Of a stretch of DNA of 64,000 nucleotides, positions 9,576-24,500 are shown piece after piece. The position numbers and the translations under genes are program-made. The notes under the pieces were generated by a model that saw only the letters and a list, made by a program, of their open reading frames with translations, was not told where the DNA came from and did not search any database. Each line of letters begins with the position of its first letter. Position 1 is the stretch's first letter. The stretch is from Microvelia longipes (taxonomy: Eukaryota; Arthropoda; Insecta; Hemiptera; Veliidae), in NCBI GenBank assembly GCA_018340805.1, contig JACMZG010001870.1:19012475-19076474 (forward strand). The letters are read 5' to 3'.

Positions 9576-12500
9576 GTAAGGTTTTGACTTTTTTTAAAAA
9601 AAAAATGGGTACGGGGTACCTCGGAACTTTTCCTCATCACATCAGATTTGCTAGGCTCATCCTCCCTGCTTCCGACTCGCTTCGCTCTTCCTCAGAGTAT
9701 AAATTCACCGAATTTATACTGCAACATGTCTTCGGACTTGCTTTGCTCGTCCTCAGAATATAAATTCACCGAATTTATACTGCAACATATCTTCGGACTC
9801 GCTTTGCTCGTCATCAGAATATAAATTCACCAAATTTTTACTGCAACATGTCTTCGGACTCGCTTTGCTTGTCCTCAGAATATAAATTCACCGAATTTAT
9901 ACTGCAACATGTCTCCTCAGGTAGTAAATGCATCTTTTCATTCTCAGTGGTCACCCATACAGCACTGACTACGCTCAATGCTTATTAATTTTTATGATTC
10001 AACAAAAATCATAGATATAATAGTGGTATTGAATCAAAACTTAGTGTACTTCTTTAAGTAAAGGTATACACTTGTACCAAATTTTAACTCAATCAGATCA
10101 TTTTCTGATTTTTTTCAATTTTTTAAATAACATACACAAGTCATTCGATAAAAATTGAACTAATACTGAAGGTGAGATGAAACTTGGCACACATGTTTGT
10201 TTTATACATAGCTACATGCGTGCCAAATTTCAATCCTATGGCATCATTTGTTGCGTTTTATGATTTTTCTTTAATCGTTATTGCAGGTTAATGACATATT
10301 TACTAATAGCACAACTATAGCCGCAGACTGATTTTTGTACGAAGTTTTAACTCTCTAGCATGAATACAGTAGGAGCTAAAATGATAACAGACACACACAC
10401 ATTCTAACAGATAACTTTGTAAAAACCACTCAGGAGGCCTTTAAAACATGAAACGGATAATGCTGGTTTCATCCTGATTTTGGATATACCTTCGGACTTT
10501 TCCTAAATACCTACAGTATAAATGAGGAAAAGTAAAAAATATAGTTAATGATTATGTATAACTGATCTAAAATCACATGGATGCTTGCCTGTGATTACAT
10601 TGCACTGTGGCAAACTTTGTTACTTCTGCCTTTCCCTAAATTATTAATTGAATTGAAAATTAAAATTGTAAACAGGTTTTGAGGGACATTTTTTATGAAT
10701 AGATATGCAATTATGTTAATTTAATGTTAATTTTATTTTGGAGAAAAAGAGAGAATTAAACAATTTATGATTTCTGAAACCTATCGGACTTTTGAATAAT
10801 AGAAATTCTTGATTAATCCTCTTATTCATGTTGGTGCCTGACTTGTGTCTCATTTGAAAATCAAACTTGCAACCTAGAATGCAGCCTGGTTTGTTGATAA
10901 CATTGAATAGCAGATGGGTGATGCTATAACATCAACAGCAGTAAAGTATCTTATAGAAAGAAGTTGATGTTATTTAATTTATAACTATTTATTAAATTTT
11001 ATTTATACCTCTTCTATTCTATTTATTGATACATTATAGTCCAGGAGCCCTTCGGTGATTTTTTAAATCATAACATTTATGAAACATTTGGTAATAGGAT
11101 TTACAAGATTATAGAGTAGAGTAAAAATCTACAAGTGTGGTGATTTAATCTGGGGCTTGACATTATACTGACAGCTAATTTTTAAAATAATTACAGCTGT
11201 TTAATTATTAAAAATCCCAAAAAAAATCAAATAAAAGTTTTAGTTCTAAAGAAAATAAACATTTTTGTTTTGTCCCACTCTGTTTTGTTACATCTAATTC
11301 TGGTGACATCCCGGTTTGGGATTTTTTGCAAACACAGTACATTTTTTTCCTATATTCCTAGTAATAAAATGCGTTAAAGATAGTTTAGAGAGAGAGAAGG
11401 TGGTATAAAATTTATTTTGTTTTATAATTACTATTATTTTTATTTTGTTCTAATCCTTTGTTTATTAATTTAAATTTGTATGTAGTTTACAGTATACCAA
11501 ATTTATGTTTTATCAGTTTTTTTTTAAACTTTCAACATTTACTTTAACAATTTTAGTTACTTTCATTTATTTTTTTATCATCTTTATTTTTATTAAATTT
11601 TATTTTATTTATTTTTTTCATTATATTTATCTATTTATTTTTAGTTTTTTCTCACATCATTCGTTGCTTTTTGTTAGAATGTGAATGTATTTATTAATTT
11701 GAAGTAACTTCTATATTCATAATAATCAATTTTTTCCTTTTTAGTGTATGTATTTCTTTTCCTTAGTGTATATATTTCATTTTAATAATTTCATATCCTT
11801 TTTTCAAAATTTGTTTAATCTATTTCTTTTAATTTTTATTTAATTTATAAATTTCTATTACAAATATATCTATTAATCAAGTTTATTTTATAAATTAAAC
11901 CTCTTTCTTTTTTATATTATTACTTACTCTATTCTATCATCATTTTTTTCTAAGTAATTTGTATATAATTTTCTTTTTTTCTCTCTTATAGTATTCCTTC
12001 TTTTAAAGTTTTTTATTCTATTTTTTATATATTGCTTATGTTACCTTTTTGTGTATTTATATAATATTGTAAAGGGCCTGTGCCAGTATATTTGTATAAT
12101 AAATAAATAAATATTTTGTTGGGATGTAAAAAAAATTACCAAGACTATTTTTTTCTTGAGTACTGCAATTTATATTTAAAACTTTTTTAATATAAAATAG
12201 TTGTTATAATTTTGCTGAGTCAGCACATTAACCAGCCCTGGATTACTGTCATGTGATTTTCTTACTTAACTTTATGCTATGACCAATTAGAATCTTAATA
12301 TGTAGAAAAGCTCTCCTGTGATCTCGAACTGATAATAAATAATGTAAGTAATCAAAATTAAGGATCCATTTTAATAAAATATAAAAAAAATTATTTTCCC
12401 ACCAAAAAAACAATTTTTTACCACTCTTTCGTTTTAAGGTCATTGCATATGATACCAATCTAACGGCTTTGCTTTGAATTGGAATTTTAATATAATTTTG

Positions 12501-15500
12501 TCATTTATTTCAGGTGATGGGAGAGCCAGTGAGCAGCCTGGCCTGACAGCTCTCCATACACTCTACATGAGAGAGCACAACCGTCTTGTCGAAGGTCTTC
12601 GTTCCCTCAATCCTCACTGGTCTGATGAGAAATTATATCAAACAGCGAGGAAAATAAACACAGCTGCATATCAGCATGTCACTTATAATGAATTTTTACC
12701 CAGGCTTCTTGGATGGAATGCTATTAATTTATATGGTCTTAAATTACAAAACCATGGATATTACAAAGGTATTTCTCAATTGACTGTTATAGAAGACTAA
12801 CATTGTGATATATAACTAATAAAAGAATTTCTGTATGTTAAAGAACAGCATATATTTTGTCAGTTCTTTAAATTGTGAAAATTGAAAATATAAACTCTAC
12901 ATTTTTAAATTCTTTATCTCTCTCAATAAAAGTTATTTTGTTGATTTTCATGGAATGTATATCAATAATTATAACGAGTCGGCTGTCACTTTGATGCACT
13001 TTATCAAGTTTCCATTTTTTTAAGTTTATTTCTTTATTTTTTTAAAGTCTTTTTTGTTTAAGTCTTTAAACAATTTTCCAATAACGTGCTTTTAAATTGA
13101 TTGTAAAATCAATTTAAGTCTAAATTGAGACTTAAATATCAATAATTATTGTAATTAATTTGAGTCTGCTACAAGCCGTGGCCTAAGAAACCGGCCAGGA
13201 AGAATTAGACTCATCTCACCGGCACTGATGATGATCGTTATGGTCGAAAGCTGGCTTTGTATATTCAATTATATCGTTGTGGAAAGACAAATGCTGTTTA
13301 CTTTGATTGTAAAAAACTTGTCAAACATGTATTATACTATGGCAAACTTTTTACACATATTTACAAAACCCCCTATTCTTTAGTACAACTCCTCTCCTCT
13401 AAAACCCTTCTAGATAATCCCACCAGGTGCCTGAGAAGACAGTAGCCTAGAGACCAGATATACAACTCCTCTCCTCTAACCCTACTCTACCCTTCAGAGA
13501 AAATCGTCTGGTGGGATTATCTGAAAGGGTAATCCCACCAGGCACCTGAAAGACAGTGGCCCAGAAACCAGTCATAAACTGATTATTTTTTGTTCAAAGG
13601 TTTTGCAGCCTCTGGTATTACTAGGAGGCACCATTATGCTTTTAAATGCATGGACTCTTTAGTGTCAAAGGCTGCAAGTTCTTTAACATTTATACCTATC
13701 TAAAATCTATATATTTTATTGATACCATCATTTTATTTATTATTTATTTAGATTATATCTTTATTTTTTTAATTAATTAATTCCTTTTTATCAATCCACA
13801 TCTATAAATATCATAACTATAATATCAGCCAATGAACAATAAAATCTATCAACTCATGTTGGAGTGTAAACATTGTATTATTTCTCTTAACAGCCTCTCA
13901 AGCTAAAGAAACTATTTTAATCCTAATACTTGTAACAATAGTTGTATTACTCATTATAAATTGTAAAAAAATTTACACTCTATTTTGTGTGAAAAACACT
14001 ATAAGTGATGCTTAAACATTATCTTATGCGAAGTACTAAGTTCCTATTCCATTTGTGATGATTATTTTGATTTTGTTTATCCAGGGTACAGTGCATCATG
14101 TAATCCTAATGTTGTGAGTGAGTTTGCTACGGCTGCATACAGGATTGGACATAGTTTATTAAGGCCCCACATACCACGTATGTCTCCGGCTTATACTCCT
14201 GTGGACCCTCCAATCCTTCTTAGAGATGCTTTCTTTAACCCTGACATCATATATCAGGTATTTTAACATTTTTTTATAAGAAAATGTTGCTTATTTAAAT
14301 TTCTTCCAATACCATGTCCAAATAAGCAAAATTCTACAAATTATATAGAAATAACAAAATTAAGATTTTGTTCAAAGTATCTTGCTTACTGTCTTTACTT
14401 TTTTATAAATCAAAAGTTTATGTGTCATAACAAATGTGTATTGTTGAAATCTTAAACTGAGATTTCTCTTGAATCATTTATGTCTATGATTATGGTAAAC
14501 ATTTGTCAATATTTTTCAGCCTCATATAATAGATGAAATAATGCGTGGTCTGACGTCAACTCCTATGGAGAGTTTAGATCAGTTCATTACTGGAGAAATT
14601 AGTAATCATTTATTTGAGGACAGAAGAGTGCCTCACTCAGGCATGGATCTTCCAGCTATGAATATTCAGAGAGGTAAACATTATTATTCCTTTTCGAAAA
14701 AAATTCAAAGACTCAATCATGAGTTGTTGTAACATAATTGCATTCTGTAGTCTTATTAAAATTACAGATAATATACTTTAATTTTTTGGGACTTACCTTA
14801 CCAATATCTTATTGTTAAATTTAATTATTATCTGACCCATATTTAGAGACGGCATTTTGTTTGACACACTATAATATATATAGTTTGCCTAACTTGGTAG
14901 TATAAAATGATTTATACAATACATTTTTTTTCTTCAGAAACTCCTTATTTGATAATATTGTTTGCGTTTTAGCATTGTCATTCATTTTCCATTCAATTAT
15001 ATAGCTGTCTCTGTGATTAATTGTATGTATTTATAAATATTTAATATCATGAATGTTGGGGGTTCGCATCCTAGGTTACATTCTTAGTTTATATTAGATT
15101 TGTTCAAATGAATTATTGCCAACTTTAGATTATACCATGGTTGCCACTACTACCTGATGGCTCTTGCAAGGGTTTTTCCTGATGAGCCACAAAGGTTATC
15201 CCTGATGAATTGCAAGGGTTATTTCTGATGATCTGCAAGGTTTATCCCTGATGCAAGGCTCTGAATGGGCATTATTTATATGTAATATCAATTATTTTTT
15301 TTATTTAAGGAAGAGACCATGGCATTCCTCCTTACAATGAATACAGGGCACTATGTAACCTAAAAAGAGCCACTAACTGGGATGATTTAAGCAGGTATGT
15401 CATTTATATTTTTTAAACTCTTAGCATTATATTGAAGTGCCTGTGGAAGTATAGCTATTAATGAGTGAGTTTAAATAACTTTTTAGGTGAACTCAATTCT

Positions 15501-18500
15501 TCCTTTTGGGTGCACCAAACTGATTTGTGGAATAATACTGCTACACAAATAAATTTTTGTTTGTATTACAGCAGCCTTCTTAACACTTTTAAATGATATC
15601 TTAAATATACAGAGTGACATATGTTTATTGGATTTTTTTTTTCGTGTTAGGCAAACAATAAGTCTTTAAGACTTTCTCAAATCAAAGTTTTACCAAGTTT
15701 CATTTTGATTTGTTACCACATAGCCTATTGTTTATAAAAAATTGATGATGTCATCAACCCAAATTTCAAACCGAAATTTATTATTGCTGTTGTTATTCAT
15801 CAAAATGTAACATAATATCCCCAAATTGGTGAAATATGTTAACAGATGCTCAATAATTTCTGAATAAAATCAACATTTTTACCAAAGATGATTTAGTATA
15901 CCTCTGAAACGGATTTGTGTCGTGGTCCGACTTCTGCCATGATGCCTATCCCACTAGTGAATTTATTCCCAAAGGAAATTCGCTAAAATGAAATAGTTGC
16001 TACAGGCTGGCTCCTCCTTTATTATACTATTAATAAAATGGAAATATTGTAATGTATAATACAAAGCCCTTAAGAAGAAGTTCTAGATGCTTCCAACTTG
16101 AAGGCTAGAAACCAACTAAACAATATTAGAGGTGGGGGATTCATGAACCTTTACCTACTCCTACTACAGTACAAGTCAACAGGTAGAGCCAATCAGATTC
16201 CAAGGGGAGTTTTTCCATTGTTCAAATCCAGTGTATAACAAGGCTAGGTGATCTATCTAGGTATACTACATAATCTTTGATTTTTACTTGGCAAATCATT
16301 TGTAGACTTTATATTTTATTTTAAAAGTGTAAAAGTGGAAGCAAGTCTATCCTTACAGATAATACTATATTATGAAATAGAAATAAACAATGGTATTAAT
16401 TGTAAACATTCATTTTTATTTTCAAAGTCAAATATTTTAAGTCTTGGGCACTGGCCATTCTTAGGAACCTAAATTATGATTGAGACAAAAATGTGTATGA
16501 GGCTCATAATTACTGGGACATGCAATGTCCATTATGTTTATAATTTAATGGGGGGATACTTATGGTCCAATCTGTGTAATTCTGACAACTTTACTTTACT
16601 TTATGGTTATTTCTAAATATTTATTTTATAGAGAGATACCAGGTGAAGTTATAGCCAGATTACGACTTATATACCCAACAGTAGATGATATTGACTTGTT
16701 CCCGGGTGGACTGAGTGAAAGACCTCTACAAGGAGGTTTAGTTGGTCCCACGTTTGCTTGTATCATTGGTCTTCAGTTCAGACAACTCAGGAAATGCGAT
16801 AGATTTTGGTAAGTTTTTTTTTACATTATTAATATCATATTCTCAGAATATGATAATTGCTAAATGTATATTGTGATACATCTTTTGACTTGCTGGGCTT
16901 GTCATTGAAAAAATTAAAAAGAGATTTGTGATAGTTAAACAAATCCTCTGACTACCCTCGATGCCTCTTAAGAAATGATGAAACAAAAACCATAGATTAA
17001 CAATTTTAAAAAAACTTAGTAATTCAATTGAGTTTAAATTTCATTTATTTTTTAAATGACATAAAAAAGTGTTAGGTTTTTATATGTAAAAAAACTGGGT
17101 AAAATACCCAATGTAAAAAAAATCTCACAACTCAGGAGTGGAGTTTGCGATATAGATTACTTTTATCATATTATTTAGGTTATCAAAATGACAATCATTG
17201 TTTATTTTGCCGCTGTCTCCTAAATTTGACACCCACTTCTTCCAGAGATGCCCTAAATGGAAACAAAGACCTTATCCCCTGACCACTTTGCAGGATTCTC
17301 ATTGCACCTTTAGTGCCACTAATTGTACTGGCTATGTGGGGATAGTTTGATAACCAGGGTATAACAAGAGGTTGAGGAGCCCTTTTTTAACTCCTCCTAA
17401 TTTAGGATTAGATTTAGTTGTCAAAATAAGCATTATTTTCATGATGAGAATTCGCTAAAAGTCTTATCCAATTTTTATTTAGTCTTAATATTAATTAAGT
17501 TATTAATACTTATTTAGTTGATTTACTGGGGGGGGGGGGGGGTAAAGAATATAATTTAAAGACTAGAATTCTGTTTTCCTAATTTTTTAAGGATTTAATG
17601 TTGGTTTATCTAAAATGTTCCAATTGGTATATTCTAAAGGGTACGTATAAAAAAGCTATGAGTAGTAGGTTCAAGATTTTTCTTATTTCCTCTAAGAAAC
17701 TTGATCTACAACTTTAAGGGGTTTCTTGCCTTACCTGTTAAATGACCTGCTTACTTATTCGTTAGGTGGATTAAAAATAATTAAAAGAAATAACGATTTT
17801 TTATGATTTTTTATTCTCAAACCTTATAATTAAGAATTGACAAAAGTAGATAGTTTTATGTCTTCGAAACTTGTAAAAGTTTTTAATTGTAAAATGTATT
17901 CAAACAGTTTAAATATATTTTAAAATAATGCATTATAAGATTAAAATTTGTTGCTAATTTTTAAGTATTGCTGTTTTCTTCTAATTAAAACAAATAAGCA
18001 CTTTCTTCCGTCCTTTAATAACTTTAGTTGGCTGTCATTAATAATTGTCAACAGATTTTAATTAAGAATAATGCCCTCAGAAATTTAAAGTTCGCTTGAC
18101 TTGGATAATTATGAATTGGTTTAACAGCCCGAATTAAGTTTATTAATTAAAAGAACTTATAACTCTAAAGAATATTGAGTTTTGGCTTTACCAGGTACCT
18201 GGCTTTACTAATAAATAGTTAGTTTTCACAATAACAAAAATTTAATCCAAAAGAATAAAACATTAATAACGTATTGTTTCAAGACTAAAATTGGCATACA
18301 ATTTATGAATTATGTATAATCTTAATTCTGTAACATTACTGAAGTCAGTATGGTATATTGATGTAATTTATTTATTCATCATTTTTACAGATAAAATCGC
18401 AAAATAAAATAATACAAAAAAATGCAACAGGTGTCCATTGTTTTATAAACTGGCTTTAGTGCCAACAGACTAAGCAACATTAGGCACATTCCTATTTTTC

Positions 18501-21500
18501 AGTTCTCTTTATCATAATATAATTATTTTTTTTAAAGAAAATTAAACTACATATTTAGTTAAAATAGCATTAATTCTACTATATAAATGTAATTTTAAAT
18601 ACTTAATAACATTAATTTTTGAACAAATTTACAAAGTAAGCTCATCATTATGATGGAAGACTTCTTTTTAAATTACAGAATTTTTAAAGGTACATAAATT
18701 TACTTTATTTACTGAATTAGTGTATGGTTGTAATTATATATCTGGTAACTTATTTTTCTGCACACAAAAAACTATCTTAAGTTTTTTTGGAGTATCAAGG
18801 ACATTTCCTAAAAGAAATAAATTATTAATCCTATATTTTGTTTAGTATCCTAAATTCCTTTTAAGTAAATTATAAATTAAATAAAGTAAATAATATACTT
18901 TATATATGTGTCAATAATCTCCATATATAAGTTAAATAATCTCCAGTTTTATTTTTTATGGTATGTTTTAACAGCAAATAAATATATTATAACAATAGGT
19001 ATTGATTTTTATTTATTTGTTTTTAGAAAAATACCAACTTTGTATTATAGTTTTATTTATTATAAGAAAAAATTACAACTATGTATTTCTAGCATTAGCT
19101 TAAGTACGTAAGTAGCAGCGCTCATAAAAAACAGTTAAGAAATCAATAAAAAGTATAGGAAATTAATATTAGAGATTGACCACTAATTCTCCTACACCAT
19201 ACAACAAGATGCTAGTACAAAGCATAAAGAAAAATTATACAAAGCATAAAGAAAATTCTTGATTAAATATTTGCAAGCCAAGTAAATTTCCTTTGCCATG
19301 CATGTTTTCTAGCTCAAACATTCATTTCTTGTTTAGCTTTTAGTCCACATTATATGTGTATTATTAAGAATGAAAATAGGACTTACGCCACTGCTTAAAT
19401 ACTTTAACTAAGAACTCAGTAGCATTATAAATAGCTTTGATTGCATACATTTTAATTCAAGCTAGCCATTGGTGTGTGTAGTTGTCAAGTTTCTTCTTAA
19501 AATAAAATAAAAACATATTTTAGCACCACTATTTCGGAATAAATGTGATAGTAATAACAAAAAATCATTGGCAAATAAGTATACTTCAATCCTAATGCTA
19601 CATTAGAACTTAAAAAATAATCAGACTCTTTACACACTCTCATATTTTTCGCTACAAATTATGCTCGAGGTTTGATTTGTGTGCATCATTTTCATTTAAA
19701 AGATAATTGTAAGTAAATATTTTTATACCCTACTGAATTAAAATGATCTTTTCTAATTGTTGCCAATTAGAAACATAACATATCACTAAATTTTCATAGT
19801 TAAATTTAAAATACCTCACAAGCATTACTTTAAATTTGCTTAGAAGAAAGTCTGTACTATCTGGACCAGTGGTTCTCAACCTAGAAGCATACACATATTT
19901 AAAGGGAGAATTGAGATTATGTTGGAAGTTAAATTACAATAAGATTTAATGTAAAACAAAAAATATAATTTTTTTCAAGAAAATTATATGTTAATACTTC
20001 ACACTTTAGGATTAGAAAAATTGTCAAAATAGACACCTGTAGTAAATTTTTAAAGTTGGCTGCACTGACTGGTGATAAGGCCAAAACAATGCTGTAACTA
20101 TATGGAGGATTTGACAAAATGATCATTCATTTAAATTTGTTTCATATTCAAGGCAAAATTGTATACCTTTTAGTTTAATTGTGTTGATTGTATTTAGTTT
20201 CTTGTATTGATTTTAATAGAAATAAACTCTTAAATATCATTTTCAATTGATATAAGTAAGTTTGTATGCAAAAGCCTAAAACATCTTATCCTTTACTGTG
20301 GTAAAGGATAAGATGTTTTGAAAATTACTGGTAGTGATAACTCGAAAACCTTCCCCCCCCATGAGGTAGTTACAGGTTATCTTTGTTCAGCTGTCTATTT
20401 GAGATTAAGTGGAAAATCTAGAAATTTTTCTGCCCTTGTTTTTTTAATGTGCAAAAACTAGAAATTATTCTTACTTTTCAATCATCACTTTTTTGATGAT
20501 CCTTCTCAGGATGAGTTTAGGCTTAACTGTTAGAGGGGGTTTAACTTCAGAGCAGCCTTTAAAATAAGGCAGTGAAACTTGTACGGTTGAGAACCCCTGC
20601 TCTAAGAAGAATATATATTAAATCATAGTTAAATAATAAACATGATAATTTAGTTTAATTATATTTAAATAATTACGTTTAATTTATTAGGGTGTGTTTG
20701 CGAGAGTGAACAGATCAATCTGAATTGGTCAGTGTCATGGTGGCCATTTTATCCCAACCATCAAATAAACCAGAGTTAATTTGGCAAACTCTTTATGATC
20801 TCTTCTTCAGTTCAGTGAATAGGTAATCTTATGGTATAACCTTTTCAGATCAACATGTTTGGCTTTTGCTTATATTTTGATATACTTGTCTTAAAATCTT
20901 GTATATTAATTGTTTATTAATCCTACTAGAGCCACAAGTCAACATCTCCAGGCTTTATTCTGTCTCATAATATCATTTTAAGAAAACAGAGACCAACTTC
21001 TGAACTTATGGAAAGACGATACAAACAAAACAAGTCTTCTTCTTTACAATTGAATCTTGTTAATGAACTTGTAAATTTATTTAGCACTGATTTAATCAAA
21101 CACTACTAAATTTTATGATTCAACTGAAAGTAACTATCAAAAATATATTGAAAAATTAAATTAAATACTTTTCATTCGAGTCTATGAAAAAAGGGGAAAA
21201 AATGGAAAAACTGACAAACATGTTGGTAGACCTGAGTTTAGTAACCCATCTTTTTTCAGTCACTTTGATTAGCAAAGCCACCTCAACATCCAGACGCAAC
21301 TAACGAAAAACTTTGCCTACTAACTGGGATTAACATGTCGGAAAACGGCCTTTTGATTTGATTAATCTGTTTGATTAACACTTACAAACATACCCTTAGT
21401 TCATATGAGTTTATGGCTAAAGTAAAACAATATAATAATGAAACATATTTCTTTATTAAGTAAAATAATGAAACGTAGTTCTTTATGAGGTATAACAATG

Positions 21501-24500
21501 CAATAATGAAACGTAGTTCTTTATGAGGTATAAAAATGCAATAATGAAACGTAGTTCTTTATGAGGTATAACAATGCAATAATGAAACGTAGTTCTTTAT
21601 GAGGGTATAACAATGCAATAAATGAAACGTAGTTCTTTATGAGGTATAACAATGCAATAACGAAACGTAGTTTTTTATGAGGTAAAAAATGCACACAATT
21701 ACTTTTATTAAACACAAACTACTAAGGTTGATTTGACGGTTCAAGTCTTGATTTTCTTTTTAAGATATAAATCATTGGTTTTGTTTTAATTTGTACTGGT
21801 GGGAACCTTTTGTAATTGAAAATAAGTCTTGAAAACCCATTTATCACATCCATCACTTCAAATGTTGCATTGAGAGATTTGAATTTAGGCGATTGTTTTG
21901 AATCATTTTCAAATAATAAGTGGGTGAAGGAAGACATGTTGAAATTAGTTGGGTCTAAATTTTCTGTTTTATTATAAATCCATTTATTATTGAGTTGAGC
22001 AAAACGTGACACACCTGTTTGAGCAGATAAATTATCAATGTGTACATGAACTGACTCTTTAGGAGTTTCTAAGCTATGTAACCTTGCTATTGCATAACCT
22101 CCTGGGTAATTGGAATAAGCAACTCGAAGTAAAAGTATTGAAAATAAAGAATTAATTACTAAATGTATTAAAACACCGGCTCCTAAAAGCATTCTTAATG
22201 CAGATTTACTTCTGTTATTCCATATTTTACAACAAGCTGAGGCAGCACTTAAATTTAATAGTGGAAAAACATATATAATGAAGCGTAGTTCTTTATGAGG
22301 TAAAAATGAAAATGCAACTATGAAGAAGGAGCAAGGAATCATTAATTTTCTTATTCTTTTGTCTAAAAATGTACCTATTATAACAAAAAGTAAACTTGTA
22401 CCTAAAGAACGAGGTAAAGCTGAATAGAAATACCACAAAAATGGTGAAGTACCATAGTCAGAACTTTTATTTAAAATTGTGTTGAACCAGAACACACTTC
22501 CTTCTGGCCACAATAGTTTACCCCACATTACAGAATCGAATCCCACTGTAAGGGCTAACAGAATAACACCAGCTGGTATGATAGTTTTAATTGCATCAAC
22601 AAATTTCAATCGATTTTCAACTAACTCAATAACTAAAATCATTCCAAATAACAAAGCAAGTTCAGATCTGAAAATAATAATTGCAGCTCCAGACGTCCAA
22701 AGGAATTTCTTGTGTTTTCCATTTAACCAATAACTGTAGGCCAGCAGAACAAGTGGTAGAACCATTATATTTGGCAAGGGTCTGCTTAAATAAAATAAGA
22801 AATGGTACTGCGTTGCTGTAATAGCAATTAACCAAAAACTAACATCGTCTCCAAATAACTTATTTACTGTTTGCAACCATTTATAAAAGCCAAGAAGCAC
22901 ACTTGTACTTAAAACTGCTCTTACTAAGTACTGTCTAATAAACTTATGGTAAACTTTCGAAAATTTTAATAAATAATGAAATGGATAAGATACAGCAGAG
23001 ATAAATACAGGGCCTAAGAAGGAGCGAGGAACCACGCCTGGAAATTCATTGTGATCGTACTTGGCCAAGTTAGTTCTATGATATATAATATCGTGCATCG
23101 CTTGCAGATTAAAGCTTTCTTCTACCTTTGTAAAAGGGCATATCAATAAATGAAACATAGAAACGAACCATAGTACACTGACAAGTCCCAATAACTTTAA
23201 TTTATCCATTCTTTTCTGAAAAAAGAAATCTCGTCTCAAAAGATCTGTAAAGTTAATTTTTTGGTTCAAATTTTTATCCGTTTTCCATAAGAAACATAGT
23301 TTAGACTATTAACTGTTGAATTTAAAACATTTTGTAATAAAAATTAAATATTACTTTTAAAAAGATCAAGAAAATTACACATTAATATTTTTCACAAAAA
23401 CAACAACACGGCAAAATGACGAAATTTAAAAATAACCTTCCGAAAAAAACAGCTGTTTAAGTGGAAAAAACTAAAGGACTAAACGAAGATTTACAAATCT
23501 AGGGGTAATCCAAGACCTTGGCTAGTTTCCCTCCTCGCTATCTAACTTTCTCTACATGTGTTTAAATTATTTTGTTTTCAAACATAATCTTCAAATCAAA
23601 AACATCTTCGAAGTTTGCGTGCGCCTGCAGGTTTTTGGGTAGACTAACTACGCAATACAGTCGTGTATTGCCTATATTGCCGCTGTACCACGGAGCCCAG
23701 CATCAACCTCTTGGTATATACTTACAGTCTATCGTTTAGTTTAAAAATCTTGACAGGTCAGTTTGGACACCACTGATTCTTAAGAAAAAAAATCCCTGCA
23801 AGAAGGGAGCGGGAAAAACTATGTAAACAAATCAGGTTATTTTACCCGTATTTTCTTGGCGATGTTTTTTTACATTTCTTTTGAGTAGTTTTATTTTAGA
23901 ATATCATTTTAAAATAGTTTGAAAGTAGTTTTCAAAACGATGTAATCAAAAGAAGAACCACAAACAAAGTGAACGATTTCCGGGAAGAAGTTTTTTTCCC
24001 TACAGCGGTTATTGTGGTAGGGATTTTTTTTTTCTCTTTTTAAGTGAGAGGTTGAGAGGTTGTTTTAATCAGAGAGCTTCTCTGATTGGTCAATCCCCAA
24101 AATACTTATGACCTTGGGGATTTTTAAACTAAACGATAGACTGTAATTATCTTTTACTAAAATAGTATACTTTTCAAATATATATTGTGAAATAATTTAT
24201 TTATATAATATCTGTAATTCAAAATATTGTACGCATTCCTGTCCTTGTTACTTTTTAAATCTTATTGTTTTCTTTAAAAGTTTATTTAATCTTTATTTAA
24301 AGATAACTAATTACTATAATTAGTGCAATTATTGTAATTTACTGAAGATCCTCATTACTTTAAATTATAATTATTAGCTCGTAAGTTTTGATTTCTTTAA
24401 ATTTTATTATTAATTTTTAATTCTCGTGTGTTCTCTAATGTAATTTTATTTATTTTCTCCAAGTGTTAATCTTGCATTTATAAATTACAAATAATTGCCT

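Noticed and set aside
21521..21715. 64-codon frame downstream of ALG12 resembling ALG12 pieces
   Set aside because: Not a gene; it is the 38-bp array that repeats the PHKELRF-coding segment in shifting frames.
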